From: CAUPWF01 sp044425815
Lineage (GTDB): Bacteria > Bacillota > Clostridia > Lachnospirales > Lachnospiraceae
Assembly: GCA_044425815.1 (NCBI GenBank)
Contig: JAWXVA010000006.1
Coordinates: forward strand, 1-52,975
Reading direction: 5' to 3'
Length of the DNA: 52,975 nt
Shown here one piece after another: positions 33,333 through 42,541 of the stretch; within the stretch, counting starts at the first letter, position 1, and each line of letters starts with the position of its first letter. Made by a program: the position numbers and the translations under genes. A model generated the notes under the pieces. It was given only the letters and a program-made list of their open reading frames with translations. It made no database searches and was not told where the DNA came from.

Positions 33333-34088
33333 CTACTCTATCTCTAATAACAAGTTCAAATACGTAATCGTTTCCTCTATACGGCTCGAGTTCGGAGATA
33401 TACCTATAACCGCTGGCTCATCTATAAATGTAACATTTTCACCTAATATTGTATTGTCTTGAATATAAATTGCAACTGGTACAGGACTTTCCATATCCTC
33501 TGCACTTCCATATGACAATTCAGGTTGTACATACTCCACACTGGTATCATCCATCAGTAGTTCTATCTCTTCCACAACTTTCTCATCGATATACATAAAA
33601 TATTCTTCATACATTGCGATTTCTTCATTACTCAAAACTGTACGCAAATCTACCAAGCCACCATCATATGCAATTTCTGCTATTGTATATTCGTCCCCAG
33701 CATAGAAATCTATTTCTCCTGCTGCCATCAATACCACTAATTTTTGTTGATTAATAGAATGGTTGTAATCCTGTGTAATATAATCCAAATACATGCTCGT
33801 ATCTAATGTTATACTTTCAGCGCCTAAGTCAGTTCCCATCGCTTCATAATAAGCATTCTCTAAATTAGTGATTCCTTCATCCGTTATGCTACAATTAATT
33901 AATGTTCCATAGAGAATCGTATCTGTCTTTGTTGCATAAGTATAAATAAAAGAACCTATAAATCCAACAATCAGGATTGCTGCAATCGTATGTATTCTAT
34001 AATAATCCCAAAAATATTCTACTTTTTTACTAAATGGTGCTGACTTAATTGCTTCTCTTTCCTCTTTAAATTCATCCATCACTGCCAT
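33333..34088 (-). CDS. Hypothetical membrane-anchored extracellular protein
   Basis: 251 residues; not recognised as a named family. A cytoplasmic N-terminus rich in charged residues (1-33) is followed by one membrane segment (about 34-55, IHTIAAILIVGFIGSFIYTY) and a large acidic, presumably extracellular domain without cysteines. Similar proteins often accompany YesL/DUF624 genes in Lachnospiraceae-type genomes. Here YesL is encoded immediately upstream but with an intrinsic terminator between. It may be an assembly or sensory accessory of the sugar transport genes; this is a guess from context. Confidence 0.6.
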   Translation of the reverse strand: MAVMDEFKEEREAIKSAPFSKKVEYFWDYYRIHTIAAILIVGFIGSFIYTYATKTDTILYGTLINCSITDEGITNLENAYYEAMGTDLGAESITLDTSMYLDYITQDYNHSINQQKLVVLMAAGEIDFYAGDEYTIAEIAYDGGLVDLRTVLSNEEIAMYEEYFMYIDEKVVEEIELLMDDTSVEYVQPELSYGSAEDMESPVPVAIYIQDNTILGENVTFIDEPAVIGISPNSSRIEETITYLNLLLEIE

Positions 34089-34127
34089 AGTTTTTTTCCT
34101 CGTTTCTTTTCCTATTATATTATAAAA

Positions 34128-34158
34128 AGTTGATGCACTTTTAAATCATGCATCAACT
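34128..34158 (-). terminator. Intrinsic terminator after the YesL gene
   Basis: AGTTGATGCA (34128-34137) pairs perfectly with TGCATCAACT (34149-34158) around an 11-base loop. On the minus strand the stem is followed by TTTTTATAATA. It begins 10 bases after the YesL stop. Confidence 0.8.
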
Positions 34159-34167
34159 CAACTATTC

Positions 34168-34830
34168 TTATTGCTCTTGAAGTTCTGTATCTTCCTCTGG
34201 TATAACATTATCATAGTATTGTTCAAATACTCTGACTAACATCACTGAATTAAGATATGCAATGACAGCAAATCCAATCATCGTGTACGCCGCAAATCCA
34301 TATAACAACGTATAACCATTATATATAGCGCATACTATAATAACACTATTGAGAATCACTACTGCTAATGTTGTTGGTAAATGCTTCACTGCCATAAAGC
34401 AAGCATTCCGTAAAGTATTCTTGCAAGTGTTTACAAATTTAGCTTGTAGTGGAAATATATATGCAGTTATAATCCATAACCATATCGTCGTCGCAAACGC
34501 AGCAATATGTAATCCCGTCCACACTGTACCTGAATTGGCATTCGTAATCATCATATCGCATAATAAAACAACTCCTAATATCAGAACTCCTATCCACATT
34601 ATGGTACTTTGTTTGAAATTCGACCTAAATGCCTTCAAATACCCTTTCATAATATAAGATTCTTCATCTTTAACCATCCGAAGCGTCACATCATACATCG
34701 CTGTTATCGCTGCTCCTATCGTAATAATAGGAATACACGTAATTACAAATAGAATATTAAGCAAAAACAAATCTACTAGCCTTCCCAGAAATATAAATAC
34801 CTTGTTGTCCATACTAAATACACCGTTCAT
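34168..34830 (-). CDS. YesL-family membrane protein (DUF624)
   Basis: 220 residues with about five membrane segments, beginning with the family-typical GRLVDLFLLNILFVITCIP and ITAMYDVTLRMVKDEE. YesL proteins are encoded near CUT1-type carbohydrate ABC transporters and are thought to assist oligosaccharide uptake. The exact role is not known. Here the CUT1 permeases lie at 51.2-52.9 kb in the same strand-consistent locus. An intrinsic terminator follows. Confidence 0.8.
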   Translation of the reverse strand: MNGVFSMDNKVFIFLGRLVDLFLLNILFVITCIPIITIGAAITAMYDVTLRMVKDEESYIMKGYLKAFRSNFKQSTIMWIGVLILGVVLLCDMMITNANSGTVWTGLHIAAFATTIWLWIITAYIFPLQAKFVNTCKNTLRNACFMAVKHLPTTLAVVILNSVIIVCAIYNGYTLLYGFAAYTMIGFAVIAYLNSVMLVRVFEQYYDNVIPEEDTELQEQ

Positions 34831-34903
34831 TTTCTACCTCTTTCACTTTTGTTTAATAGTTAGATGATAGCATAGGACAAGGTTTATTTCAATGAAACTG
34901 TCA

Positions 34904-36280
34904 CTATCTACATAAAATATTCACATTCAATATTTTTCGCCTATAATAAATCCAACACGGGCACACGACCATCAACGCAAAGCACCATGCCAATGGCTCT
35001 GCCAAACACACTCCTAAGTATTGTAACGTTGGAAAAAGCAATAATGCTGCTAATGTCCGCGCTATTAACTCTCCCACACCGCTTATCATAGTAACGATTC
35101 CTTTCCCTAATCCCTGTAGTGCATTACAATATACAATGACTAAAGCATGAACAGGATATAGCCATAATAATGTATGGAATGTCAATGTTACTTTTTCAAT
35201 TAATTCAGTGGATGGATTTTCCACAAAAAGGACAATACATTTTGGAGAAATAAAATAAGAAATCAACATGACCACTACACAGATCATTTCCGCCATAATC
35301 GCAGCGTATCTTACCCCCTTTTTCACTCTATCCATCTGGCGTGCCCCAAAGTTTTGCCCTACAAAATTTGCAACCACTGGACCTAGTGACATGTAAGATT
35401 GATTTACTATCACTTCTAATTTATAATAAGTCGACATCGCTGCAATAGAAGTTGCACCTAGTTGATTTAACGCTGATTGTATAATAAGTCCGCCTAATGA
35501 GATAATCGAATATTGCAATGCCATCGGAACTCCTAATCCTAATAATTTAACACAAGTATTAGGTCGAATCTTCGCATCATCCTTTTTGAAATGAATGATA
35601 TTATATTTTTTATATACATAAACAAAACATAATGCTCCTGAAATTCCCTGTGAAATAATAGTAGCATACGCTGCTCCTGCCACTCCTAACGAGCAAACTC
35701 CTATTAAGTACAAATCCAAGCACACATTGATTATCGAAGATAAAATCAGAAAATATAACGGTGTTTTACTATCTCCCAATGCCCGTGCTATCGCCGCCTC
35801 CATATTGTATAGAATAATTGCTGGCAAACCAATATAAATCACAGTGATATAGCTATGTGTTTGTTCTATAATTTCTTCTGGTGTATTAATAATATTAAGA
35901 AGCGTCATATTACCTAGTAGTAAGCTTCCCATGAATACTATCACAATGCAAGCACATAAAAAATAGGAAATTGCTACATAATTCTTTAGTTTTTTATCTT
36001 CTTTCGATCCATATGCTTGTGCAATAGACAACCCAAATCCACTAGTTAATCCTTGTACTGATGCTGTAATCAAAAACATAATAGGCCCGACTGTACCAAC
36101 AGCCGCCAACGCATTTACGCCTAAATATTGTCCCACAATCATGGTATCTACAATACTATATAAATTTTGGAACAGATTCCCTAAAAATATAGGAAACATG
36201 AAATAAAGCAACTGCTTCATGATATTTCCTGAAGTCATATCGTTCATATTAATATCTCTTTTCTTCTTACTATAAATCAT
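34904..36280 (-). CDS. MATE-family multidrug/cation antiporter-like transporter
   Basis: 458 residues with twelve predicted membrane segments. The N-terminus reads NDMTSGNIMKQLLYFMFPIF, as in many MATE proteins. The start at 36280 is uncertain: an in-frame ATG at 36247, preceded by AGAGAT, would start closer to the conserved region. It is embedded between the YesL gene and the sulfatases, on the same strand. It may export a toxic intermediate or a by-product of the locus, or be unrelated to it. Confidence 0.88.
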   Translation of the reverse strand: MIYSKKKRDINMNDMTSGNIMKQLLYFMFPIFLGNLFQNLYSIVDTMIVGQYLGVNALAAVGTVGPIMFLITASVQGLTSGFGLSIAQAYGSKEDKKLKNYVAISYFLCACIVIVFMGSLLLGNMTLLNIINTPEEIIEQTHSYITVIYIGLPAIILYNMEAAIARALGDSKTPLYFLILSSIINVCLDLYLIGVCSLGVAGAAYATIISQGISGALCFVYVYKKYNIIHFKKDDAKIRPNTCVKLLGLGVPMALQYSIISLGGLIIQSALNQLGATSIAAMSTYYKLEVIVNQSYMSLGPVVANFVGQNFGARQMDRVKKGVRYAAIMAEMICVVVMLISYFISPKCIVLFVENPSTELIEKVTLTFHTLLWLYPVHALVIVYCNALQGLGKGIVTMISGVGELIARTLAALLLFPTLQYLGVCLAEPLAWCFALMVVCPCWIYYRRKILNVNILCR

Positions 36281-36320
36281 GAACTTCTCTATCTACTACA
36301 ATCATTTCGAATTTCAAGCT

Positions 36321-37709
36321 TTAAATCTCGGGTGTACCTATGTTCCAAGGTGTATCATACCCTGGTGTCGCTTTGTACATCGTATCTACGATACAACGAT
36401 ATCCCTTAATCTTAGCATCTGCATATTCTGGATTATCCCATAAATTGTTTCTTTCTAATGGATCTTTGCTCAAATCATACATTTCACCATATGGTCTATC
36501 TATGTAATGGATCGTTTTGATTCCATCACAGAGCACACCTCGAATCGCACCTGCTTCCATATAAATATAGTCACGCTTTTTGATTTCTTTTGTTGTATCC
36601 CAATATGCGTTATAAGTATAGTTTTCTAGTTTCTTATCAATTGGAGCTTCTGCTAATTCTAAACATGTTGCAGCGATGTCAATATTTACGACTGGTTCTG
36701 TCACACATTTTTTCTGATAATCTTTTACTGGTGGTTTCATAAATAATGGAACCCTCATTAAACTATCTTCTAGACATTGCAATTTTTCTACAAGTCCATA
36801 ATCTCCCATGAAGTCGCCATGATCCGATGAATAAATGATAACTGTATCATCGTAAGCATCATGTTTTTTTAGAATATCAACTACTTCTCCGATCTTCTCA
36901 TCAATAAGAGTCATATTCGCATAATAAGATCGTTTTGTCTTTTTAAATGTCTCTTCTGTATAATCTTTTAGATAAATCTGTGAATACATTCCCATGTTCT
37001 TAAATTGTGGTCCCTTTTGGTCTAAGTCTGCATATTCACTTTCTGATAATTCCATATCTTCTAACTTATACATTTCTGCATATTTTGTTCCTGCTAAGTC
37101 ATATGGGTGATGCGGTCCTGGAAATGATAATGTAAAGAAAAATGGTTGGTCTTTTTCTTCTAACAACCTATTCTCAAGCCATTCTTTCCCTTTTTCCCCT
37201 ACGAAATAATCTACATGATGTTTAATATCTGCCTTCCATTCGCCACCACTAATCAATGATTTTTCATACATTTCATCTGGATTTAATCCTTGTTCTTCAA
37301 GATAATCCGCATATACGCCAAGTGTTTCCTTTGGTGCAAATGGCATATGCCCATCTATAATCATTTCAAAATCATACCCTTTTTTTATCGTAGATTCTGC
37401 AAAATGTTGTTTCCCTACTACTGATGTATAATAACCATTTTCTTGTAACGTTGTCATAAATGTCTTTTCATGGTCGGGTAAATAACTGATATACGCTGGT
37501 ACTTCACATACCGATGGATATTTTCCTGTCATAATTGCTGCTCTTGACGGAACACAAGAAGGATTACAACAATATGCATTTTCAAACATCACGCTATTAT
37601 CTATAATCATATCTAAATTTGGCGTGATAATTTTTTCATTCACACATGAAAATGTATCAAATCTCTGTTGATCTGTCATAAGGAATATAATGTTTGGTCT
37701 TTTTTTCAT
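36321..37709 (-). CDS. Sulfatase of the formylglycine (S1) family, first
   Basis: 462 residues. Begins RPNIIFLMTDQQRFDTFSC, with the metal-binding Asp13. The modification motif is C-V-P-S-R at 52-56, so Cys52 is the residue expected to become formylglycine, followed by GKYP. A second metal site is in IYSSDHGDFMGDYG. There is no signal peptide, which implies a cytoplasmic enzyme acting on imported oligosaccharides or monosaccharides. The anSME gene of the same locus would mature it. The S1 subfamily and therefore the substrate cannot be assigned by eye. Confidence 0.92.
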   Translation of the reverse strand: MKKRPNIIFLMTDQQRFDTFSCVNEKIITPNLDMIIDNSVMFENAYCCNPSCVPSRAAIMTGKYPSVCEVPAYISYLPDHEKTFMTTLQENGYYTSVVGKQHFAESTIKKGYDFEMIIDGHMPFAPKETLGVYADYLEEQGLNPDEMYEKSLISGGEWKADIKHHVDYFVGEKGKEWLENRLLEEKDQPFFFTLSFPGPHHPYDLAGTKYAEMYKLEDMELSESEYADLDQKGPQFKNMGMYSQIYLKDYTEETFKKTKRSYYANMTLIDEKIGEVVDILKKHDAYDDTVIIYSSDHGDFMGDYGLVEKLQCLEDSLMRVPLFMKPPVKDYQKKCVTEPVVNIDIAATCLELAEAPIDKKLENYTYNAYWDTTKEIKKRDYIYMEAGAIRGVLCDGIKTIHYIDRPYGEMYDLSKDPLERNNLWDNPEYADAKIKGYRCIVDTMYKATPGYDTPWNIGTPEI

Positions 37710-37755
37710 ATTATAATTTCCTACCTTTTCTATTATCTAATATAATTGTTTCACT

Positions 37756-39234
37756 CTATTTTTGTATACGTTCATACTCTAGCTTTAATTCTGGATATGG
37801 TAATCCAAAGACCTTCCCTGCTTGTGGAAGTTCTTCATCTAGCATCGCTAATAAATAGTCACCATTTGTTCTCATATTTTCGATTATTAGTTCTTTTAAT
37901 TCAGCTTTAATCGCTTGATATTCTTCCATATCCGATAGATTTCTCAACTCGTGTGGATCATTTTCAATGTCATATAATTCATCAATATCTTGTGGAATAA
38001 AACTATATTTATACCTTGGTGTACGTACGTAACGCACTTCAAAGCTGTGCCCATTGTATTTGTAGTAATTCCCAAATGCGATCTGTGGTTTCTCGGTTTT
38101 GTACCCTTGATCTAGCATTGGTGTCAATGAATCACCATTTTTCGCTTTATAGCCTGCTAAATCGAAGAATGTTTGTGAAATATCAAGAGTTGTACAATAT
38201 TCATCCCGTGTGAATCCAGATTGCGAACCGTTCAAATCATCGCAATACATCAGTGGTGTACGAACTACTTCTTCATAAAAATATGCGTGCTTGTCAAACT
38301 TACCATGTGCCCCTAGCATTTCTCCGTGATCTGAAGTGAAGATTACTCTTGTTTTTCTTCCTCCTGAACAAGCTTCTGCCTTTTCTATAATCTCACCAAT
38401 TAAGTCATCCATCATTGTGACGCAACCATAATAAGCTGATATTGTTTTTCTCCAATTCTCTTCATCGAAATCATCGGTTGCTACACTAGGCCACCAGTTT
38501 CTAGTTTGGAACCATGGTTTATTCGCAAAGGTGTCTTTGATGCTCTCTGGTAATACCATCTCTTCTGGTGGATACATATTAGAATATTTCTCTGGTAATG
38601 TGCTTGGGAAATGTGGACCTACAAACGAGGCTGTTAAACACCAAGGTTCTTCTTTATGATTATCTAAAAAATCTAACGCTTTTTGTGTCACTTTATATTC
38701 AAAGCGATCTTCCACCCCATTAATCGTTGCATAAAATGGCAGCTTATTTCCGTCGTGTTCTGGTACGAATCTTTCACCCAATCCAGGAATTAATTGCCCT
38801 CTTTCTGTTACAAATGGAATCGCATCTGCTGTTAAATGTTTACTTCTATCGCCTTCTTGTCTACAGATATCAAAATCAACATTCTTATCTTCTGTTTGCC
38901 AATCATAACCCAAGTGCCATTTCCCAAAATGTCCAGTAGTTCTACCACTTGCAACCATTGCATCAAGCCATGTAAATGCTGAGTTTGGTAAATATTCCTG
39001 TCCACTTCCGCCTACGTCACAGTTGTCAATGACACCACTTTGATGCGGATATAATCCTGTAAACATACTTCCTCTTGCTGGTGTGCAAAGTGGCACCGAC
39101 GTAAAACTATTCGTAAAGTCCACTGATTTCTCTGCCAATCTATCAAGATTTGGTGTTTTTACCACTTCATGCCCATGGCATGATAAGCAATCTGCACGCC
39201 ACTGGTCTGTAAATATAAATAAAACATTATCCAT
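37756..39234 (-). CDS. Sulfatase of the formylglycine (S1) family, second
   Basis: 492 residues from the ATG at 39234, nine bases after AGGAGG; the ATG at 39243 directly abuts that site. Active-site motif C-T-P-A-R at 50-54 (Cys50), with FTDQW near the N-terminus and IFTSDHGEMLGAHGKFDKHAYFYE for the second metal site. No signal peptide is visible, so it is probably cytoplasmic. It differs from the first sulfatase throughout, so the two presumably remove sulfate at different positions. A T-rich triplicated element (TTTCTTCTA) and a hairpin lie upstream. Confidence 0.92.
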   Translation of the reverse strand: MDNVLFIFTDQWRADCLSCHGHEVVKTPNLDRLAEKSVDFTNSFTSVPLCTPARGSMFTGLYPHQSGVIDNCDVGGSGQEYLPNSAFTWLDAMVASGRTTGHFGKWHLGYDWQTEDKNVDFDICRQEGDRSKHLTADAIPFVTERGQLIPGLGERFVPEHDGNKLPFYATINGVEDRFEYKVTQKALDFLDNHKEEPWCLTASFVGPHFPSTLPEKYSNMYPPEEMVLPESIKDTFANKPWFQTRNWWPSVATDDFDEENWRKTISAYYGCVTMMDDLIGEIIEKAEACSGGRKTRVIFTSDHGEMLGAHGKFDKHAYFYEEVVRTPLMYCDDLNGSQSGFTRDEYCTTLDISQTFFDLAGYKAKNGDSLTPMLDQGYKTEKPQIAFGNYYKYNGHSFEVRYVRTPRYKYSFIPQDIDELYDIENDPHELRNLSDMEEYQAIKAELKELIIENMRTNGDYLLAMLDEELPQAGKVFGLPYPELKLEYERIQK

Positions 39235-39330
39235 CCTAATCATCCTCCTACCGAATCTGGACTTGCATACTAATGAGCCCTATATTTCTTCTATATTTCT
39301 TCTAAATTTCTTCTAATCAACGTTCTAAAA

Positions 39331-39362
39331 TGGGCATCTACATTCTATAATATAGGTGCCCA
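39331..39362 (-). terminator. Hairpin between the enolase-superfamily gene and sulfatase 2
   Basis: TGGGCA (39331-39336) pairs with TGCCCA (39357-39362), with CTA/TAG pairing inside. On the minus strand it is followed by TTTTAG. It lies about 40 bases after the stop at 39404 and may partly separate the sulfatase unit from the catabolic unit. Confidence 0.55.
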
Positions 39363-39403
39363 CTTCCATATCTTATTTATTCATTATTGTTTGCGCCCAA
39401 GTA

Positions 39404-40546
39404 TTACACTCTATACTGTTCTAAAATATCTCTATTTACTTCTACACCGATACCTGGTTTATCTGGTACATAGATGTAACCATTTTCGTATTTAATACCA
39501 TCGTTAATAAGCGCTGCTCTAAATGGATGGCTAGAGCGGTCAAATTCCAAAAACAATTCTGATGGTTCATCACTCATTGGTGTATATGGTAAGGAAGCTA
39601 TAAATTGCAATGCCGCTGCTAATGAAACTCCAGAGCCCCACGCATGTGGCATTATTGCTGTATTGTATGCTTGTGCAATGGCTGCCATCTTCTTACATTC
39701 TGTGAATCCTCCTGCTGATGCTACGTCTGGTTGATAAATATCAAGTGCGCCACTTGCTAACCAATTCTTCATAGAGATTTTACCGAAGATTTCCTCTCCT
39801 GCCGCCATATATGACGATGTAAGGTTACGCAATGCTTTGTATCCTTCCATATCTTCTGGTGTTAAGATTTCTTCATAGAAGTAAATGTTCTCTGGCTCTA
39901 ATTCTAACATAATTCTTCTAGCGACTGCTTGTGAATAGCATGCGTTAAAGTCTGCCATTAATTGAATATCGGGTCCTACAGCTTTACGAATCGCACGGAT
40001 ATATTCGATATCTTTTTCTGGTGTAAATCCAACCTTTAACTTCATAGCCGTGAAGCCTTCTTTTACAAAATTCAATGCATCTACTACGGAAGTTTCTGGA
40101 TATTCACACCCTTCCAAACGATAGAATCCTGTCGCATACGCTGCTAATTTCTCACGGAATCTTCCTCCGATTAATCTACTAACTGGCTGACCTAATTGTT
40201 TTCCATTCAAATCCCATAAAGCTATATCTAATCCGCTTAGTGCATTTAATGCAATCCCTTGTTGTCCAAATGGTCTAGATTTGTTATATAATTTTTCCCA
40301 AATTACCTCCACATCTAAACTGTCTTTTCCAATCACTTCTTCTCTATAGCAATGCTCTATAAACGCTGCTGCTAGAAATGGTGATTGTTGTCCATGACAC
40401 ATGCATTCTCCGAACCCGCAAGTTCCATCTTCACCGACAACTTCTACAATCACTGAGCTTCTTGTATAAACCCAACCTTGTGAGAAACGAAATGGCTTGT
40501 CGATTGGTGCACTAATCTTATGGACAATAATATCCTTGACTAACAT
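39404..40546 (-). CDS. Enolase-superfamily sugar-acid dehydratase or cycloisomerase
   Basis: 380 residues, mandelate racemase/muconate-lactonizing fold. Visible residues: K169-L-K171 (KxK), metal ligands D199, E225 and E251, and the Asp274/His301 dyad (QPDVASAGG, MPHAWGSG). This is the mandelate-racemase subgroup layout used by sugar-acid dehydratases such as galactonate dehydratase and by 3,6-anhydrogalactonate cycloisomerase. With the aldehyde dehydrogenase upstream and KDG kinase and KDPG aldolase genes in the locus, it should produce a 2-keto-3-deoxy-aldonate. Whether it dehydrates an aldonate or opens an anhydro ring cannot be decided from sequence. Confidence 0.88.
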   Translation of the reverse strand: MLVKDIIVHKISAPIDKPFRFSQGWVYTRSSVIVEVVGEDGTCGFGECMCHGQQSPFLAAAFIEHCYREEVIGKDSLDVEVIWEKLYNKSRPFGQQGIALNALSGLDIALWDLNGKQLGQPVSRLIGGRFREKLAAYATGFYRLEGCEYPETSVVDALNFVKEGFTAMKLKVGFTPEKDIEYIRAIRKAVGPDIQLMADFNACYSQAVARRIMLELEPENIYFYEEILTPEDMEGYKALRNLTSSYMAAGEEIFGKISMKNWLASGALDIYQPDVASAGGFTECKKMAAIAQAYNTAIMPHAWGSGVSLAAALQFIASLPYTPMSDEPSELFLEFDRSSHPFRAALINDGIKYENGYIYVPDKPGIGVEVNRDILEQYRV

Positions 40547-40595
40547 GTTACTACCTCCTTATTTTATAAACTGCCCACCTTTGCAGTCATGATTA

Positions 40596-42461
40596 TTAAG
40601 CTTTAGGGAACCAAATGCTCATGTCCTCTTCTTCTCTATTTGCCCATGTATAGTATGGGATAAATTTCACTTTTTCTGTTCTTTCTTCTGTTACTAATTC
40701 GTAATACAAGCTATCTTGTTGTTCACGAATCACTGCATCTGTAGTAATGGTTACTACTCCGCCTAAAACATCTTCTATTTCTGCTGTATATGTAGCTTTC
40801 GCATCTAAGTAAATATCGTCTAATTTCACTGTATTATCGCATCCTTCTGCACAGTAGATAACCGGACCACGTTTGATACATACCATACCTCTGTCTTGTT
40901 CTACATTGGCATTTGCTTGCATCAACATCACATCCATTGGAAGTTCTACATTAATTACATCCCCAGTATTTACCACGACTGATGCATAACCACCACATGC
41001 TACTTCTTCTCCATTAATCATAGGGTTCTTGCACCATGCTGGGATTCTGATTTGTACAGTTGTATCCTTTGCATTTTCTACTTGAATACTAACATTTCCA
41101 TCCCATGGATAGTTTGTCTTCATAGAAAGCTTTGCATTTTCACCTGCATAATCACAGTTTGCAAATAAGTTTACAAACACATCTGTTTCTGATTCTCCGT
41201 AGATCCATCTACCAATTCCAGCCATTGTACGGAATAATTGTGGAGGACAGCACCAGCATGTAAATGTGTGCCATCTGCGATCTGCCTTGTGAGCATATTG
41301 CACATTTAAGTCGTTTGGCTCATCTACGATATATGGAATCTGAACGTCTTTTCTGTATGCTAATGGATTCGAATAGAAGTAACGTGTTAAACTTAAGTTC
41401 GATCCTGAAATCCCTGCATTGTATAGGATTTGCTCTGCCCAATCTCCGTATTTTGTCTCTCCAGTAACTGCTAACATACGCATCATCCACATTGCACCAC
41501 CGATATTTGCACAAGATTCATTGTAAGCAATTTTATTAGGTAATACGTATTCTGTTCCGTGAGATTCGAATGTAACATTTCCTCGTTCTGAATGTCCGAT
41601 AAAGTCTGGGCACACACCGCCTGTTACATAGATTCTCTTAGATGTGAGGTCTTTCCAGATTCTTTCTAATGCTGTCATAAGTGCATCTTCACCTGTAAGT
41701 GCATACACATCTGTTGCTCCAGCGTATAAATATGTAGATGTTACTGCATGACCTACTGCCATTGTTTCGTCCCTAAGTGGAGTCTTATCTTGGTTTTGGT
41801 CTGTACCGCCTGGTTGGCTACCTCTCATATTTACAAATACTTCTGCTAATTTGATATATTTATCATTCTTTGTTTCTTGACCTAATTCACAAAGTCCCAT
41901 GATTTGGCTTGGGTTGAAACCGAAATGCCCAAGTTCTTTTGGGTATGGACTGAATAAATCCCATAAGTAATCTGCTAATTTCACTGCACAGTCTAGCATT
42001 CTTGTATCACCTGTGATACGTTTGTGTGCTACTGAGAATGTAAAGAAATGTCCCATGTTGTATAATTCATGGTTCATGTAATCCACCCAACGTTCTCTAT
42101 CTGTACATGTGATTTGTGTACTAATATATCCATCTTCCTCTTGTGCTCCTTCAATCCAAGGAACATAAGTATTAATAATGTCTAATACTTTTTGATCTTT
42201 TGTATTTTGATATACATAACAGCATGCTTCTAAGAACTTGTAGCAATCTCCATCAGACCACTCCACACCGAAGAACTCACCTTCGACCATGCCTGCAGCA
42301 ATCCCAAAGTTTTTAAGCTTTGCTGAGTTTGTTTCACATAATAATGCATCTAGTTGGCTTTCAATAATTTCCATGTAATTTTCTGTTCTTTTGCCCCAGA
42401 ATCCACCATGTAATGTACTATTTTGAATTTCCGCAAAGTTAAATTTTCTAAATTTATCCAT
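40596..42461 (-). CDS. Glycoside hydrolase family 127 protein (DUF1680)
   Basis: 621 residues with an (alpha/alpha)6-barrel followed by beta domains. Zinc-site residues known from the GH127 beta-L-arabinofuranosidase HypBA1 are all present: E315 and C317 (NESC) and C404/C405 (WCCPP); the last cysteine pair includes the nucleophile. No signal peptide, so it is intracellular. GH127 includes beta-L-arabinofuranosidases and, in marine carrageenan degraders, alpha-1,3-(3,6-anhydro)-D-galactosidases. Neighbouring sulfatases and 2-keto-3-deoxy-acid enzymes favour the latter here, but the arabinofuranosidase role remains possible. Start has a good AAGGAG. Confidence 0.9.
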   Translation of the reverse strand: MDKFRKFNFAEIQNSTLHGGFWGKRTENYMEIIESQLDALLCETNSAKLKNFGIAAGMVEGEFFGVEWSDGDCYKFLEACCYVYQNTKDQKVLDIINTYVPWIEGAQEEDGYISTQITCTDRERWVDYMNHELYNMGHFFTFSVAHKRITGDTRMLDCAVKLADYLWDLFSPYPKELGHFGFNPSQIMGLCELGQETKNDKYIKLAEVFVNMRGSQPGGTDQNQDKTPLRDETMAVGHAVTSTYLYAGATDVYALTGEDALMTALERIWKDLTSKRIYVTGGVCPDFIGHSERGNVTFESHGTEYVLPNKIAYNESCANIGGAMWMMRMLAVTGETKYGDWAEQILYNAGISGSNLSLTRYFYSNPLAYRKDVQIPYIVDEPNDLNVQYAHKADRRWHTFTCWCCPPQLFRTMAGIGRWIYGESETDVFVNLFANCDYAGENAKLSMKTNYPWDGNVSIQVENAKDTTVQIRIPAWCKNPMINGEEVACGGYASVVVNTGDVINVELPMDVMLMQANANVEQDRGMVCIKRGPVIYCAEGCDNTVKLDDIYLDAKATYTAEIEDVLGGVVTITTDAVIREQQDSLYYELVTEERTEKVKFIPYYTWANREEEDMSIWFPKA

Positions 42462-42541
42462 GACTCTTCTCCTTGATTCTATACATTGGTAATCTTTATT
42501 AGCTTAAGATTATTTTTCTTTTTCATTTTCTGTTTTTCACT

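Noticed and set aside
39276..39315. Triplicated TTTCTTCTA element upstream of sulfatase 2 as an operator array
   Set aside because: Short, AT-rich, close to simple sequence and without dyad symmetry; I see no reason to call it regulatory.
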